In this document: in pieces, positions 27,089 to 35,820 of the stretch
Position numbering within the stretch: position 1 is the first letter of the stretch
How the letters are laid out: every line of letters begins with the position of its first letter
NCBI RefSeq assembly: GCF_021732705.1
Contig: NZ_JAKFUM010000017.1
Span: 46,976-110,975 of the forward strand
Reading direction: 5' to 3'
DNA from: Nevskia sp.
Lineage (GTDB): Bacteria; Pseudomonadota; Gammaproteobacteria; Nevskiales; Nevskiaceae
DNA: 64,000 nt
Position numbers and translations under genes: made by a program
Notes under the pieces: generated by a model
Seen by the model: only the letters and a program-made list of their open reading frames with translations
Databases searched by the model: none
Told to the model about the DNA's origin: nothing

Positions 27089-27267
27089 GAAATTACAGTC
27101 GACGGGTCGGCATCTTCAGGTTCACCGGTCGATCGGGAGTGCGTCGGTTGCGAGGCGTCCTTGACGCATCGGGCGCCCCGGCGAATCGAGGGCCGCGCCC
27201 CGCACTCAGATGACATCGCGGACAATGGGCGAGCTGCAGTTCACGTCGGCACGGGGCAAACGGAACG

Positions 27268-28023
27268 ATGAACCATCAACCTCGAACCAAGGATCGCGCC
27301 GAAGGCTCAGGGCGTCCGGCGTCATTCACCGTCATCGGCCACCGCGGTGCGCGCGGCCACGCGCCGGAAAACACCCTGCTGGCGATGGACACGGCGATCC
27401 GCATGGGCGCGCCGTGGATCGAGTTCGACGTGCAGCTCCACGAATCCGGCGCGCTGCTGGTGTTCCATGACCTGACCCTCGATCGGACGACCGATGGCCA
27501 CGGCCTGCTCGCCGAGCAGCCGCTCGGGATGCTGCGGGCGCTCGATGCCGGGCAGGGGCAGGAGATTCCGACCTTGGAAGAAGTGCTCGATCTGGTCGAG
27601 CAGCAGGTGGGCGTCAACATCGAGCTGAAGACCGCCGGCGGCACCGGTGAAGCGGTGGCCGGTGTCATCCGCAACTATCTGAATGCCGGCTGGCCGCCGG
27701 AGAAGTTTCTGGTGTCGTCGTTCCACCTGCCGGAACTGTGGGAGTTCAAGCAGCTGGCGCCGGAAATCCCGATCGGCGCGCTGATCTGCGGCGTGCCGCT
27801 GGATTGGGCTGCCTGCGCCGTCGAGCTCGGGGCGTCGGTGCTGAGCCTGTCGTCGGAGTTCGTCGATCCGCGGCTGATCGAGGATGCGCATCAGCACGGC
27901 ATTCAGGTCTACGTCTACACGGTCAACGATCCGAACGAGCTGCGCGCGCTGCGCCGGCTCGGCGTCGATGGCGTGTTCAGCGATTTCCCCGACATCGCGC
28001 TGAAGGTCGCCGCCGAAGGCTGA
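27268..28023 (+). CDS. ugpQ: Cytoplasmic glycerophosphodiester phosphodiesterase
   Basis: 251 residues, the size of UgpQ, without signal peptide. Motifs of the GDPD TIM barrel: VIGHRGARGHAPENTLLAMDTAI (catalytic His and Glu-Asn), EFDVQLHESGALLVFHDLTLDRTTDG (metal-binding Glu/Asp and second catalytic His), NIELKTAGG, and the late YVYTVNDPNELRALRRLGVDGVFSDFPD. It splits glycerophosphodiesters into glycerol-3-phosphate and an alcohol, allowing use as carbon or phosphate source. Convergent with the MerR gene 24 nt away. No Pho-box-like repeat was seen in front of it. Confidence 0.9.
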   Translation: MNHQPRTKDRAEGSGRPASFTVIGHRGARGHAPENTLLAMDTAIRMGAPWIEFDVQLHESGALLVFHDLTLDRTTDGHGLLAEQPLGMLRALDAGQGQEIPTLEEVLDLVEQQVGVNIELKTAGGTGEAVAGVIRNYLNAGWPPEKFLVSSFHLPELWEFKQLAPEIPIGALICGVPLDWAACAVELGASVLSLSSEFVDPRLIEDAHQHGIQVYVYTVNDPNELRALRRLGVDGVFSDFPDIALKVAAEG

Positions 28024-28047
28024 GCCTCGGGGCGACCACGCCGGCGC

Positions 28048-28899
28048 TCAGGCGTCGTCGTCGTCCGTGCCGTTCTGGGCCGCGCGGGCGCGCTCGAACT
28101 GTTCGAGCACATGGCTCAGGCGATCGCCCAGATGCTGGGTCGCCGCGCGCTGCATCGCCCGCGCCACTTCGGCGTGCACCGCCATCTCCACCAGCGGCCG
28201 CAGGCGCCAGATCAGATCGCCGATCTGGGCCGATTCCTCCGGCGGCGGCAGGCCGTCGCCGTACTTGTCGAGCAGGTACTTGTCGATCAGCTGGACCATC
28301 GCTTCGGCGGCGAACTCGACATTCGCGCGCAGTTGCCCGACCACGCCGAGCATGTCGGCCAGCGGGATGCCGATCTTCACCAGCTCGGCGGCGGCGTGGA
28401 CCATCTTCGGGCTCGGCGCCCGGAATCTGGCGCCTTCCTGCTGCAGGATCTCGAGATCGACCACCATCGCCAGCACCTTCGGATCGAAGTTGCCGGCAAA
28501 CAGCTTGACCAGATCGGGCAGGGTGAACCAGGTCGGCTGCTCGTCGGTCCACGGGCTGGCCACGGCCGATTCGATGCCGATCACCTGCGCCAGGTTCTGG
28601 CCCTGATCGAGCGCTTCGATCAGCTCGCCGATGCTCGACAGCGTATAGCCGCGCGCCAGCAGCGTGCCGACGATGCGCAGGCGCGACAGATGCTCGCCGT
28701 TGTAGATGCCGGTGCGGCCGCGCCGCTCGGGCGGCGGAATGATGCCGCGATCCTGATACGCGCGGACGTTCCGCACCGTGGTCTGCGCCTGCCGGGCGAG
28801 TTCATCGATCGTGTATTCGGCCGCCGGCGAGGTCGGCGCGGCCGTGCGCGCCCGCTCAGGCGGCGAAAACGGCGACAGTCGGCCCAGGATGCTTTTCAT
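28048..28899 (-). CDS. MerR-family transcriptional regulator
   Basis: 283 residues. N-terminal winged helix-turn-helix of the MerR type: YTIDELARQAQTTVRNVRAYQDRGIIPPPERRGRTGIYNGEHLSRLRIV begins near residue 29, followed by the dimerisation helix GYTLSSIGELIEALDQG. The long C-terminal domain (about 120-265) has no metal-binding cysteines and is a helical effector domain of unknown ligand. It is divergent from the PF10118 gene, the classical MerR layout, with a 121-bp gap holding a perfect dyad at 28981-28997. Confidence 0.87.
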   Translation of the reverse strand: MKSILGRLSPFSPPERARTAAPTSPAAEYTIDELARQAQTTVRNVRAYQDRGIIPPPERRGRTGIYNGEHLSRLRIVGTLLARGYTLSSIGELIEALDQGQNLAQVIGIESAVASPWTDEQPTWFTLPDLVKLFAGNFDPKVLAMVVDLEILQQEGARFRAPSPKMVHAAAELVKIGIPLADMLGVVGQLRANVEFAAEAMVQLIDKYLLDKYGDGLPPPEESAQIGDLIWRLRPLVEMAVHAEVARAMQRAATQHLGDRLSHVLEQFERARAAQNGTDDDDA

Positions 28900-28980
28900 G
28901 TGGCCGAATCATACCTTTCGAGCGGCGCGACCTGACAGCAAGGCGACTGGCACGTTTACTCTTGAACTGTGACATTGAGC

Positions 28981-28997
28981 GATGGCATAGTGCCATC
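28981..28997. promoter_or_regulatory. Candidate MerR operator, GATGGCA dyad
   Basis: GATGGCATAGTGCCATC, perfect 7-bp arms with a three-base spacer, 24-40 bp upstream of the PF10118 start. MerR proteins bind dyads within the promoter spacer, so this is a natural site for the divergent regulator. Link between protein and site is inferred. Confidence 0.5.
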
Positions 28998-29020
28998 AGA
29001 CTTCTACAGGAACCTTCGCC

Positions 29021-29869
29021 ATGATGCCGACCCGCCGCGATCTCAAGTTCGATCACTCGAAGACCGACCTCAAGAACTGGCACGCCCGGGGCCCGCTGAT
29101 CGGGCACTACATGAATGCGCTGTCGATCTTCTTCCCGGAAGGCGAGCGCTTCTTCATCCACAGCCTGCGCCTGTACCGCGACCAGATCACCGATCCGGAG
29201 CTGAAGAAGGCGGTCACCGCGTTCATCGGCCAGGAAGCGATGCACGGCCGCGAGCACGAGGAATACAACGAACTGCTGGCCGCGCAGGGTCTCCCGGCGG
29301 CCGAACTGGGCGAGGTGGTCAACACCATCCTCGCGCAACTGAAGAAGCTGCCGAAGGCGATGCAGCTGTCGATCACCATCGCGCTCGAGCATTTCACTGC
29401 GATCTACGGCGACCATCTGCTGCGTCATCCGGAGCTGACCGAAGGCTCGGATCCGGAAATGGTCGCGATGTGGAACTGGCACGCGCTCGAGGAAACCGAG
29501 CACAAGGGTGTGGCCTACGACGTCTACACCAAGGTCATGGGCAAGACGCTGTCGTCGTACGCGCTGCGCACGTCGACCCTGATCGGCGTCACCGCGCTGT
29601 TCCTCGGCCTGATCGCCGCGTTCCATGTCCGCATCGCGATGGCCGACAAGGCCGCGAAGAAGGGCGTGCGCGAATGGGCCGGCTACGCCTGGTTCCTGTT
29701 CGGGCCGGTCGGCGGTCTGCGCAAGATCGCGCTGCCGTGGCTCGACTACTTCAAGCCGGGCTTCCACCCGTGGGATCACGACAACCGCGAGTTCCTGTCG
29801 CGGATCGACGAGATCGTCGCTCGCCACGCGGTGCCGGCGTCCAAGCCGACCCTCGCCAGCGCGGCCTGA
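29021..29869 (+). CDS. PF10118-family predicted metal-dependent hydrolase
   Basis: 282 residues. Conserved acidic/histidine helices: FIGQEAMHGREHEEYN (about 67-82), ALEHFTAIYGDHLL (about 123-136) and WNWHALEETEHKGVAYDVY (about 150-168), resembling the ferritin-like di-metal helical bundle of this family. A later hydrophobic segment (LIGVTALFLGLIAAFHV) may touch the membrane. The family is labelled metal-dependent hydrolase but its reaction is not known. Probably controlled by the divergent MerR regulator. Two ATG codons in tandem at 29021 and 29024. Confidence 0.85.
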   Translation: MMPTRRDLKFDHSKTDLKNWHARGPLIGHYMNALSIFFPEGERFFIHSLRLYRDQITDPELKKAVTAFIGQEAMHGREHEEYNELLAAQGLPAAELGEVVNTILAQLKKLPKAMQLSITIALEHFTAIYGDHLLRHPELTEGSDPEMVAMWNWHALEETEHKGVAYDVYTKVMGKTLSSYALRTSTLIGVTALFLGLIAAFHVRIAMADKAAKKGVREWAGYAWFLFGPVGGLRKIALPWLDYFKPGFHPWDHDNREFLSRIDEIVARHAVPASKPTLASAA

Positions 29870-30000
29870 TCGTCCACGCGGCTCGTTCCGCAAGGCCCCG
29901 GTGCCGCGCCCGCGCGCGGCGCCGGGGTCGATTGTCGGCGGCCGCCGCGTGTCGCGGGGCTCGTCCGGCAGCCGGGGCTTGCGGGTAATCTGTCCGGGGT

Positions 30001-30018
30001 CCGTCACGCGATCGTCAT
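30001..30018 (+). promoter_or_regulatory. Pho-box-like site upstream of ppk
   Basis: Heptamers CCGTCAC and TCGTCAT start exactly 11 bp apart (30001 and 30012), with a four-base spacer. They match the PhoB half-site CTGTCAT at 5 of 7 positions each. The site ends 47 bp before the ppk start codon, and a possible -10 (TTTAAC) follows at 30028-30033. Confidence 0.5.
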
Positions 30019-30065
30019 TGCCGACGATTTAACTGACGCCGCACATTGATCACCCTGCGAGTTCC

Positions 30066-32198
30066 ATGTCTGCTCCCGCCGCATCGACGCTGTTCATCAA
30101 CCGCGAGCTGTCGCTGCTCGAATTCAACAAGCGAGTGCTGGAGCAGGCCGCCGATACCCGCGTGCCGCTGCTGGAACGACTGAAGTTCCTGTGCATCTCG
30201 TGCTCGAATCTCGATGAATTCTTCGAGATTCGCGTGGCCGGTCTGAAGCAGATGACCAAGATCGGCGTGACGTCGGTCGGCCCCGATGGCACCACGCCGA
30301 CCGAACTGCTGGCCCAAGTGCTCGACGTTGCCCATCGGCTGGTGGCCGATCAGTACCGCATGCTGAACGAAGTGATGATTCCGGCGCTCGACGCCGAGAA
30401 CATCCGCTTCGTGCGCCGCACGCACTGGACGCCGGAGCAGGACGCCTGGCTGCGCCAGTACTTCGAGAACGAGCTGTTGCCGGTGCTGTCGCCGATCGGG
30501 CTCGATCCGGCGCATCCGTTCCCGCGGATCATGAACAAGTCGCTGAACTTCATCGTCAGCCTGTCCGGCCGCGATGCCTTCGGCCGCAACATCGGCTACG
30601 CCATCGTGCAGGCACCGCGGGCGCTGCCGCGACTGATCCGCCTGCCGAAGTCGGTGGCCGGCCCGAACGATTTCGTGTTCCTGTCGAGCGTCATCCACGC
30701 CTATGTCGACCAGCTGTTCCTCGGCATGGAAGCGAACGGCTGCTACCAGTTCCGCGTGACCCGCAATTCCGACCTGCTGGTCGACGAGGCGGAAGCCGAG
30801 GACCTGCTCGAAGCGCTGGAAGACGAACTCGAACAGCGCCAGTGGGGCGACACGGTGCGGCTGGAAGTCGCGCACAACTGCCCGGACCACCTGACCCAGT
30901 ATCTCGCCGAAGAACTGAGCCTCGGCGCGGCCGACATCTTCCGCTGCAACGGGCCGGTGAACCTGATGCGGCTGATGGCGATTCCGGATCTGGTCGACCG
31001 GCCGGACCTGAAGGATCTGCCGTTCACCCCGCGCATTCCGAAGGCGCTGTCGGGCGACCTGTTCGCCGCGATGCGCGAGCGCGACCATCTGCTGCAGCAT
31101 CCGTACGACTCGTTCGCGCCGGTGCTGGAACTGCTGCGCCAGGCGGCGAAGGACCCGAACGTGCTGGCGATCAAGCAGACGCTGTACCGCACGGGCGCCA
31201 AGAGCCCGGTTGCCGAGGCGCTGGTGCAGGCCGCCCGCGCCGGCAAGGAAGTGACGGTGGTGGTCGAGCTGCGCGCGCGCTTCGACGAGGCCGACAACAT
31301 CAGCCTGGCCGAAGCGCTGCAGGATGTCGGCGCGCATGTGGTCTACGGCGTGGTCGGCTACAAGACCCACGCCAAGATGATGCTGATCGTCCGGCGCGAG
31401 GAGGGCGGGCTCAAGCACTACGCCCATCTCGGCACCGGCAACTACCATCCGAAGACCGCGCGGATGTACACCGACTACGGCCTGATGACCGCCGATCCGG
31501 CGATCTGCAAGGACGTGCACAACGTCTTCCTGCAGCTGACCAGCCTCGGCCGCGTGCCGAAGCTGACGCAGTTGCTGCAGTCGCCATTCACGCTGGCGGC
31601 CGGCATTCGCGACAAGATCGCCAACGAGGCCGCCAACGCCGCCAAGGGCCGACGCGGCCGGATCGTCGCCAAGATGAATTCTCTGGTCGAGCCGGAAACG
31701 ATCCAGGCGCTGTACGCGGCCTCGAACGCCGGCGTGCAGATCGACCTGATCGTGCGCGGCATGTGCAGCCTGCGGCCCGGTGTTCCGGGCCTCAGCGAGA
31801 ACATTCGCGTGCGCTCGACCATCGGCCGCTTCCTCGAACATCCGCGGGCGTTCTGGTTCCACAACGGCGGTGACGACGAGGTCTGGCTGTCGAGTGCCGA
31901 CTGGATGGAGCGCAACCTGTTCCGCCGGGTCGAAGTGGCGTTCCCGCTGCGCGACAAGGCCTTGCGCGAACGGGTGATGGAACAGCTCGATGCCTATGTC
32001 GCCGACACCGCGCAGAGCTGGCTGATGCAGGCCGACGGCAGCTACCGCCATGCCGACACCAGCCCGGAGACCGTCGGCATCCAGCAGCGGCTGCTCGAGG
32101 AGATCACCGGCACGCCGGCTCCGGTGGCGCCGTCACCGGCGGAGCCGGTGCTGCTGCTGAAGAGCAAGGCCAGACGCAAGACGCCAAAGGCCGCCTGA
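30066..32198 (+). CDS. ppk: Polyphosphate kinase 1
   Basis: 710 residues, makes and degrades inorganic polyphosphate using ATP at the inner membrane. N-terminal domain starts FINRELSLLEFNKRVLEQA; the head domain is followed by two PLD-like catalytic domains. The autophosphorylated His lies in VGYKTHAKMMLIVRRE (near residue 437), followed by HLGTGNYHPKTARMYTDYG; the second catalytic region has RGMCSLRPGVPGLSENI and FLEHPRAFWFHNGGDDE. The C-terminal 30 residues are a Pro/Lys-rich tail. No ppx follows it. The Pho-box-like site upstream fits known PhoB control of ppk in several bacteria. Confidence 0.96.
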   Translation: MSAPAASTLFINRELSLLEFNKRVLEQAADTRVPLLERLKFLCISCSNLDEFFEIRVAGLKQMTKIGVTSVGPDGTTPTELLAQVLDVAHRLVADQYRMLNEVMIPALDAENIRFVRRTHWTPEQDAWLRQYFENELLPVLSPIGLDPAHPFPRIMNKSLNFIVSLSGRDAFGRNIGYAIVQAPRALPRLIRLPKSVAGPNDFVFLSSVIHAYVDQLFLGMEANGCYQFRVTRNSDLLVDEAEAEDLLEALEDELEQRQWGDTVRLEVAHNCPDHLTQYLAEELSLGAADIFRCNGPVNLMRLMAIPDLVDRPDLKDLPFTPRIPKALSGDLFAAMRERDHLLQHPYDSFAPVLELLRQAAKDPNVLAIKQTLYRTGAKSPVAEALVQAARAGKEVTVVVELRARFDEADNISLAEALQDVGAHVVYGVVGYKTHAKMMLIVRREEGGLKHYAHLGTGNYHPKTARMYTDYGLMTADPAICKDVHNVFLQLTSLGRVPKLTQLLQSPFTLAAGIRDKIANEAANAAKGRRGRIVAKMNSLVEPETIQALYAASNAGVQIDLIVRGMCSLRPGVPGLSENIRVRSTIGRFLEHPRAFWFHNGGDDEVWLSSADWMERNLFRRVEVAFPLRDKALRERVMEQLDAYVADTAQSWLMQADGSYRHADTSPETVGIQQRLLEEITGTPAPVAPSPAEPVLLLKSKARRKTPKAA

Positions 32199-32225
32199 GC
32201 GGCCTGTCGCGTCGGTTTCAGCGCA

Positions 32226-32259
32226 AAAGCCGGCCGGGCATCGCGCCCGACCGGGCTTT
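32226..32259. terminator. Bidirectional terminator between ppk and convergent gene
   Basis: Near-perfect inverted repeat AAAAGCCGGCCGGGC / GCCCGACCGGGCTTT with one bulge and one mismatch and short A/T tracts at both ends, in the 75-bp gap between convergent stops. Confidence 0.75.
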
Positions 32260-32273
32260 CGCGGCGCCGGCTG

Positions 32274-33245
32274 TCAGTACGACGGCACGCCGACCTGCCG
32301 CGCCAGCAGGATGTGCTCGCGCGTCTGGGCGATGCCCGGATCGTCGATCGCGAGCTTGTCGCTGATCTCGAACAGCGGCTGCACGGTCGGGGCGCGGCAG
32401 GCTTCTGGCGAGGCGCGGTCGGCGATCAGCTCGACGTCGTTGCCATCGCCGCCGCGGTAGCTGATCGACAGGCCGACGCCGTCGGCCGAGCACGCCGCCA
32501 GCGCGCCTTCCGGCAGGCCGTTGAACTGGCCGCTGCTGCTGCGCGTCGAGTTGACGATCGTGAAGCGGTCGCCTGCGGCCGGGCGGAAGCCGTAGTGCAG
32601 GTTCAGCCAGAGATTGCCGGCGACCGTCGTCGTTTCCGCGGTGGCGGTCGAATAGGTGCCGTAGCCGTTGGTCACCTGCAGCCGGCCGGCGGCGTCGCGG
32701 GCCACGCTGGACGGGGTCCGTCCGCCGAGGCCGAAGACGCTGGTGAAGCTGCTCTGCAGCACCACGATGCGTTTGGACTTCGGCGTCGGGTTCAGCCAGA
32801 CGCCGCCGTGATAGTTGCGCCGGTCGCCGGCGCGGCCCGGCAGAACCTCGATATCGCCACCGATCCAGGCACTGCCGCGCAGCACGATGCGGGCGGTCGA
32901 GGCCAGCGTGCTGGTGTCGCTGGTTTCGAGCACCGCGCCGGGCCGGGCTTCCAGCGCTGCAATGATGATCACGCGGACATCGTGGGCGCGCGCCGGGGCG
33001 CCGCCGCTCAGGGCGGGATCGATCACCACGTCATCGTTGCCATCGAGCACGACGCAGTCGTTCGGGCCCGGCACGCGGCCGGTGCTCCAGTTCGCCGGGT
33101 TGAACCAGTTGCGGTCGGTGCCGCTGAAGTGGACTTCGCGCGGGACCGACGTGACCGGCGTCTTGGCGGCAAAGGCCGGCGGGCCGTAGCTGGCGGCGGC
33201 GGACAGGGCGAGGACGGCGGCAATCGGCTTGAGAACGGTGTTCAT
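32274..33245 (-). CDS. Secreted protein of unknown function, beta-helix-like
   Basis: 323 residues from ATG 33245; the frame stays open upstream but the signal peptide (LKPIAAVLALSAAASYGPPAFA) fixes this start. The mature N-terminus NWFNPANWSTGRVPGPNDCVVLDG is the pattern that opens many bacterial surface beta-helix proteins, and GDRFTIVNSTRSSSGQFNGLPEGA resembles autotransporter-type passenger repeats. No autotransporter barrel, sorting signal or catalytic motif is present. Probably periplasmic or surface-exposed; function unknown. Divergent from the czc operon across 275 bp, which contains a 12-bp palindrome TCAGCCGGCTGA at 33353-33364. Confidence 0.72.
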   Translation of the reverse strand: MNTVLKPIAAVLALSAAASYGPPAFAAKTPVTSVPREVHFSGTDRNWFNPANWSTGRVPGPNDCVVLDGNDDVVIDPALSGGAPARAHDVRVIIIAALEARPGAVLETSDTSTLASTARIVLRGSAWIGGDIEVLPGRAGDRRNYHGGVWLNPTPKSKRIVVLQSSFTSVFGLGGRTPSSVARDAAGRLQVTNGYGTYSTATAETTTVAGNLWLNLHYGFRPAAGDRFTIVNSTRSSSGQFNGLPEGALAACSADGVGLSISYRGGDGNDVELIADRASPEACRAPTVQPLFEISDKLAIDDPGIAQTREHILLARQVGVPSY

Positions 33246-33520
33246 GACGAGGCTCCTGAATCGGGATGTGGCGGCAAGGGTCGGGCTGGGTGCGGGTCGA
33301 AGCGGCTTGCTTCGATGAACCCAGTTTCGGCGCCGCCTGTTTCCCGGCTCGTTCAGCCGGCTGACACTTGATGTCCGCCCGATGTCGGGGGTAATGGCGA
33401 TGGCGCGGGCGACGGCGGCACCACACCGGTGCTGCCGCAGGCCTGCCCTACAATCGCGCACACGCCGTCTTCGCCACGGCCCACCACCATCGAACGCGCG
33501 CCGCCGGAGATCCGATCGAG

Positions 33521-34816
33521 ATGGCAAGACTGCAGCCGCTGACGGCCGTCGCCTGCGCCGTTCTGCTGCACCTCGGCGGCGCCGGACCGGCCTGCGCGGA
33601 CGGCGAGCCGCTGAGCTTGCGCGCGGCGATCGCGTCGGCACTGCGCAGCAATCCCGAGCTTCAAGGCTTCGCGTACGCGCTGAGGGCGCAGGACGGCCGG
33701 GTGCGGCAGGCCGGGGTCGGTCCGGCGCTGGAACTGACCGTCACCACCGAGGACCTGCTCGGTACCGGTGCCGTGAACGGGCTCGGCAACGCGGAACTGA
33801 CGCTGTCGCTGAGCCGCACGATCGAACTCGGTGGCAAGCGCGCCCGCCGGATCGACGCCGCCACCGCCGAGCGCGACCGCCTGCAGGCCGAACGCGGCGT
33901 GCGCCAGCTCGATCTGCTGGCCGAGGTCGCGCGCCGCTACATCGAGACCGCGGCCGATCAGGAACGCCTGCGGCTGGCGCAGCGCGCGACGCAGCTGGCG
34001 GCGGCCACCCGCAACGCCGTGCAGAAGCGGGTGGACGCTGCGCGTTCGCCGCTGGCCGAAGCCAGCCGCGCCGGCATCCTGCTGGCCCGCGCGCGGCTGG
34101 ACGAGGCAGCACTCGTGCGGCAGCTGGCGAGCGATCGCCAGCGGCTCGCGGCCCTGTGGGGCGATGCCGCGCCGACTTTCGACACCGTGCAGGCGGCGCT
34201 GTTCACGCTGCCGCCGGTCGACGAGTTCGCCGAGCTGACGACGCGGCTTGCCGGCAACCCCGATCTGGCCGCGTTCATCAGCGAAGCCCGCCTGCGCGAT
34301 GCCGAACTGCGCCTCGCGGTCAGCCAGCGCACGGCCGATGTCACGATCACCGCCGGCGTCCGTCGCCTGCAGGACGGTCGCGATCAGGGACTGGTGTTCT
34401 CGGCCAGCGTGCCGCTCGGTGGCCGTGATCGGCAGGCCGGCAACGTGCTGGAAGCGGAGGCAAGGCGCGATCAGGTCGCCGCCGATCAGGCCGCCGCGGG
34501 GCTGCGCGTGCGCACCGATTTGTTCGCGCTGTACCAGCAACTGCTGCAGGCCCGCGCCGAAGTCGAGGGGCTGGAACGCGATGTGCTGCCGCGCGCCAGC
34601 GAGGCGCTGAAGCTGACCGAGTACGCCTACGAACGCGGCCGTTACAGCTATCTCGAATGGGTCGATGCCCAGCGCGAATTGCTTGAGGTCGAGCGGCAGC
34701 ACATCGATGCCGCCGCCGACTACCACCTGCGCCTGGCCGAGATCGAGCGCCTGACCGGCGAAGCGCTCGCCCGCGCGCCTGACGCCACGATCAGCCCTTC
34801 CGGAGACGCGCGATGA
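33521..34816 (+). CDS. czcC: CzcC-type outer-membrane efflux channel (TolC family)
   Basis: 431 residues. Signal peptide (LTAVACAVLLHLGGAGPACA), then the duplicated TolC-family OEP repeats, mostly long amphipathic helices: SLRAAIASALRSNPELQGFA opening repeat 1 and RYSYLEWVDAQRELLEVERQ in repeat 2, the latter characteristic of CzcC proteins. It forms the outer-membrane exit duct of a heavy-metal RND pump. First gene of the operon; its stop overlaps the czcB start (ATGA). Confidence 0.9.
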   Translation: MARLQPLTAVACAVLLHLGGAGPACADGEPLSLRAAIASALRSNPELQGFAYALRAQDGRVRQAGVGPALELTVTTEDLLGTGAVNGLGNAELTLSLSRTIELGGKRARRIDAATAERDRLQAERGVRQLDLLAEVARRYIETAADQERLRLAQRATQLAAATRNAVQKRVDAARSPLAEASRAGILLARARLDEAALVRQLASDRQRLAALWGDAAPTFDTVQAALFTLPPVDEFAELTTRLAGNPDLAAFISEARLRDAELRLAVSQRTADVTITAGVRRLQDGRDQGLVFSASVPLGGRDRQAGNVLEAEARRDQVAADQAAAGLRVRTDLFALYQQLLQARAEVEGLERDVLPRASEALKLTEYAYERGRYSYLEWVDAQRELLEVERQHIDAAADYHLRLAEIERLTGEALARAPDATISPSGDAR

Positions 34817-35820
34817 CCGCTGTCCTGCGCCACTGCCTGCGGCTTGCCGCGATGGCGGCCGTCCTTGCTGCCGCCGGTTGCCAGCGCACCGCCCCGGCAG
34901 CGACGGCGAGCGATGACGATGCCGCCGCGACCCGCGGCCCGGTCATCGCCCGGATCAGCGCGGCGGCGGCGAAGACCGTTGGCATCGAGGTGGCGCAGGC
35001 CGGGCCGGCGTCGATCCGCGAGCAGCTGCCGCTGTATGGCGCCGTGAAGCCGAACGCCGAGCGCGTGCGCGAAGTCATCGCGCGCTTTCCCGGCACGCTG
35101 AAATCGGTCTCGAAGGCGATCGGCGATCCGGTCGGCAAGGGCGAGACGCTGGCGACGATCGAAAGCGACGAAAGCCTGCAGACCTATGCCGTGACGGCGC
35201 CGATGACCGGCGTCATCACGGCGCGCGAAGCGGACCCCGGCGAGCAGGCCGGCAGCGAAGTGCTGTTCTCGATCACCGACCTGTCGTCGGTCTGGGTCGA
35301 GCTGAGCCTGTTTCCGGCCGATGCCGCGCGCGTGCGCGCCGGGCAGGCGGTGCGCGTGACCAGCGTCGATGGCCGGATCAGCGGTGATGGCCGCATCGCG
35401 CTCGTCGGCGCGCTCGGGCAGGCCGCCACGCAGACGCTGACCGCGCGCGTGCCGCTGGCCAACGACGATCGCCGCTGGACGCCGGGCCTGTTCGTCAACG
35501 GCGCGGTGGCGCTGTCGGAAACGGCGGTGCCGGTGGCGGTGGCGGCCACGGCCGTGCAGACGCTGGATGGCGAATCGGTCGTGTTCGTGCCGGTCGAAGG
35601 CGGCTATGCAGCGCGTCCGGTGCGCCTCGGCCGCAGCGATGGCGAGGCCATCGAAGTGTTGGCCGGGCTTGCGGCGGGCGAGGCGTATGTCGCGAGGAAC
35701 AGCTTCATCGTCAAGGCCGAGCTCGGCAAGAAGGGGCTGGAGGAAGACGACGAGTCCGGTGGCCCCGCCGCTGCCGATGGCGAAGTCCCCGCGCCTGCCA
35801 GCGGCGACAAGACGCCGTGA
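34813..35820 (+). CDS. czcB: CzcB-type periplasmic adaptor of metal RND pump
   Basis: 335 residues. The N-terminus is lipoprotein-like (AVLAAAGCQRTAP, lipobox Cys near 24). Then come the adaptor's hairpin and lipoyl halves (YGAVKPNAERVREVIARFPG, TYAVTAPMTGVITAREADPG), beta-barrel (VWVELSLFPADAARVRAGQ) and membrane-proximal domain (SVVFVPVEGGYAARPVRLG). It links the inner-membrane pump to CzcC. There is no N-terminal His-rich metal-binding extension of the kind found in some CzcB proteins. Stop overlaps the GTG start of czcA. Confidence 0.9.
   Translation: MTAVLRHCLRLAAMAAVLAAAGCQRTAPAATASDDDAAATRGPVIARISAAAAKTVGIEVAQAGPASIREQLPLYGAVKPNAERVREVIARFPGTLKSVSKAIGDPVGKGETLATIESDESLQTYAVTAPMTGVITAREADPGEQAGSEVLFSITDLSSVWVELSLFPADAARVRAGQAVRVTSVDGRISGDGRIALVGALGQAATQTLTARVPLANDDRRWTPGLFVNGAVALSETAVPVAVAATAVQTLDGESVVFVPVEGGYAARPVRLGRSDGEAIEVLAGLAAGEAYVARNSFIVKAELGKKGLEEDDESGGPAAADGEVPAPASGDKTP

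Larger units (their letters stand above)
26878..27267. other. Gene-free region between divergent subtilase-like and phosphodiesterase genes
   Basis: 390 bp with a stretch at about 26990-27110 noticeably richer in A+T than the surroundings. No convincing coding sequence or RNA gene. It holds two separate inverted repeats (26932-26949 and 27066-27088), which are listed on their own, and should contain the promoters for both flanking genes. Confidence 0.6.

Noticed and set aside
33353..33364. TCAGCCGGCTGA palindrome before the czc operon as a metal-regulator site
   Set aside because: Twelve-base palindromes are common by chance in GC-rich DNA, and no promoter or neighbouring regulator gene supports it, so it is mentioned only in passing.
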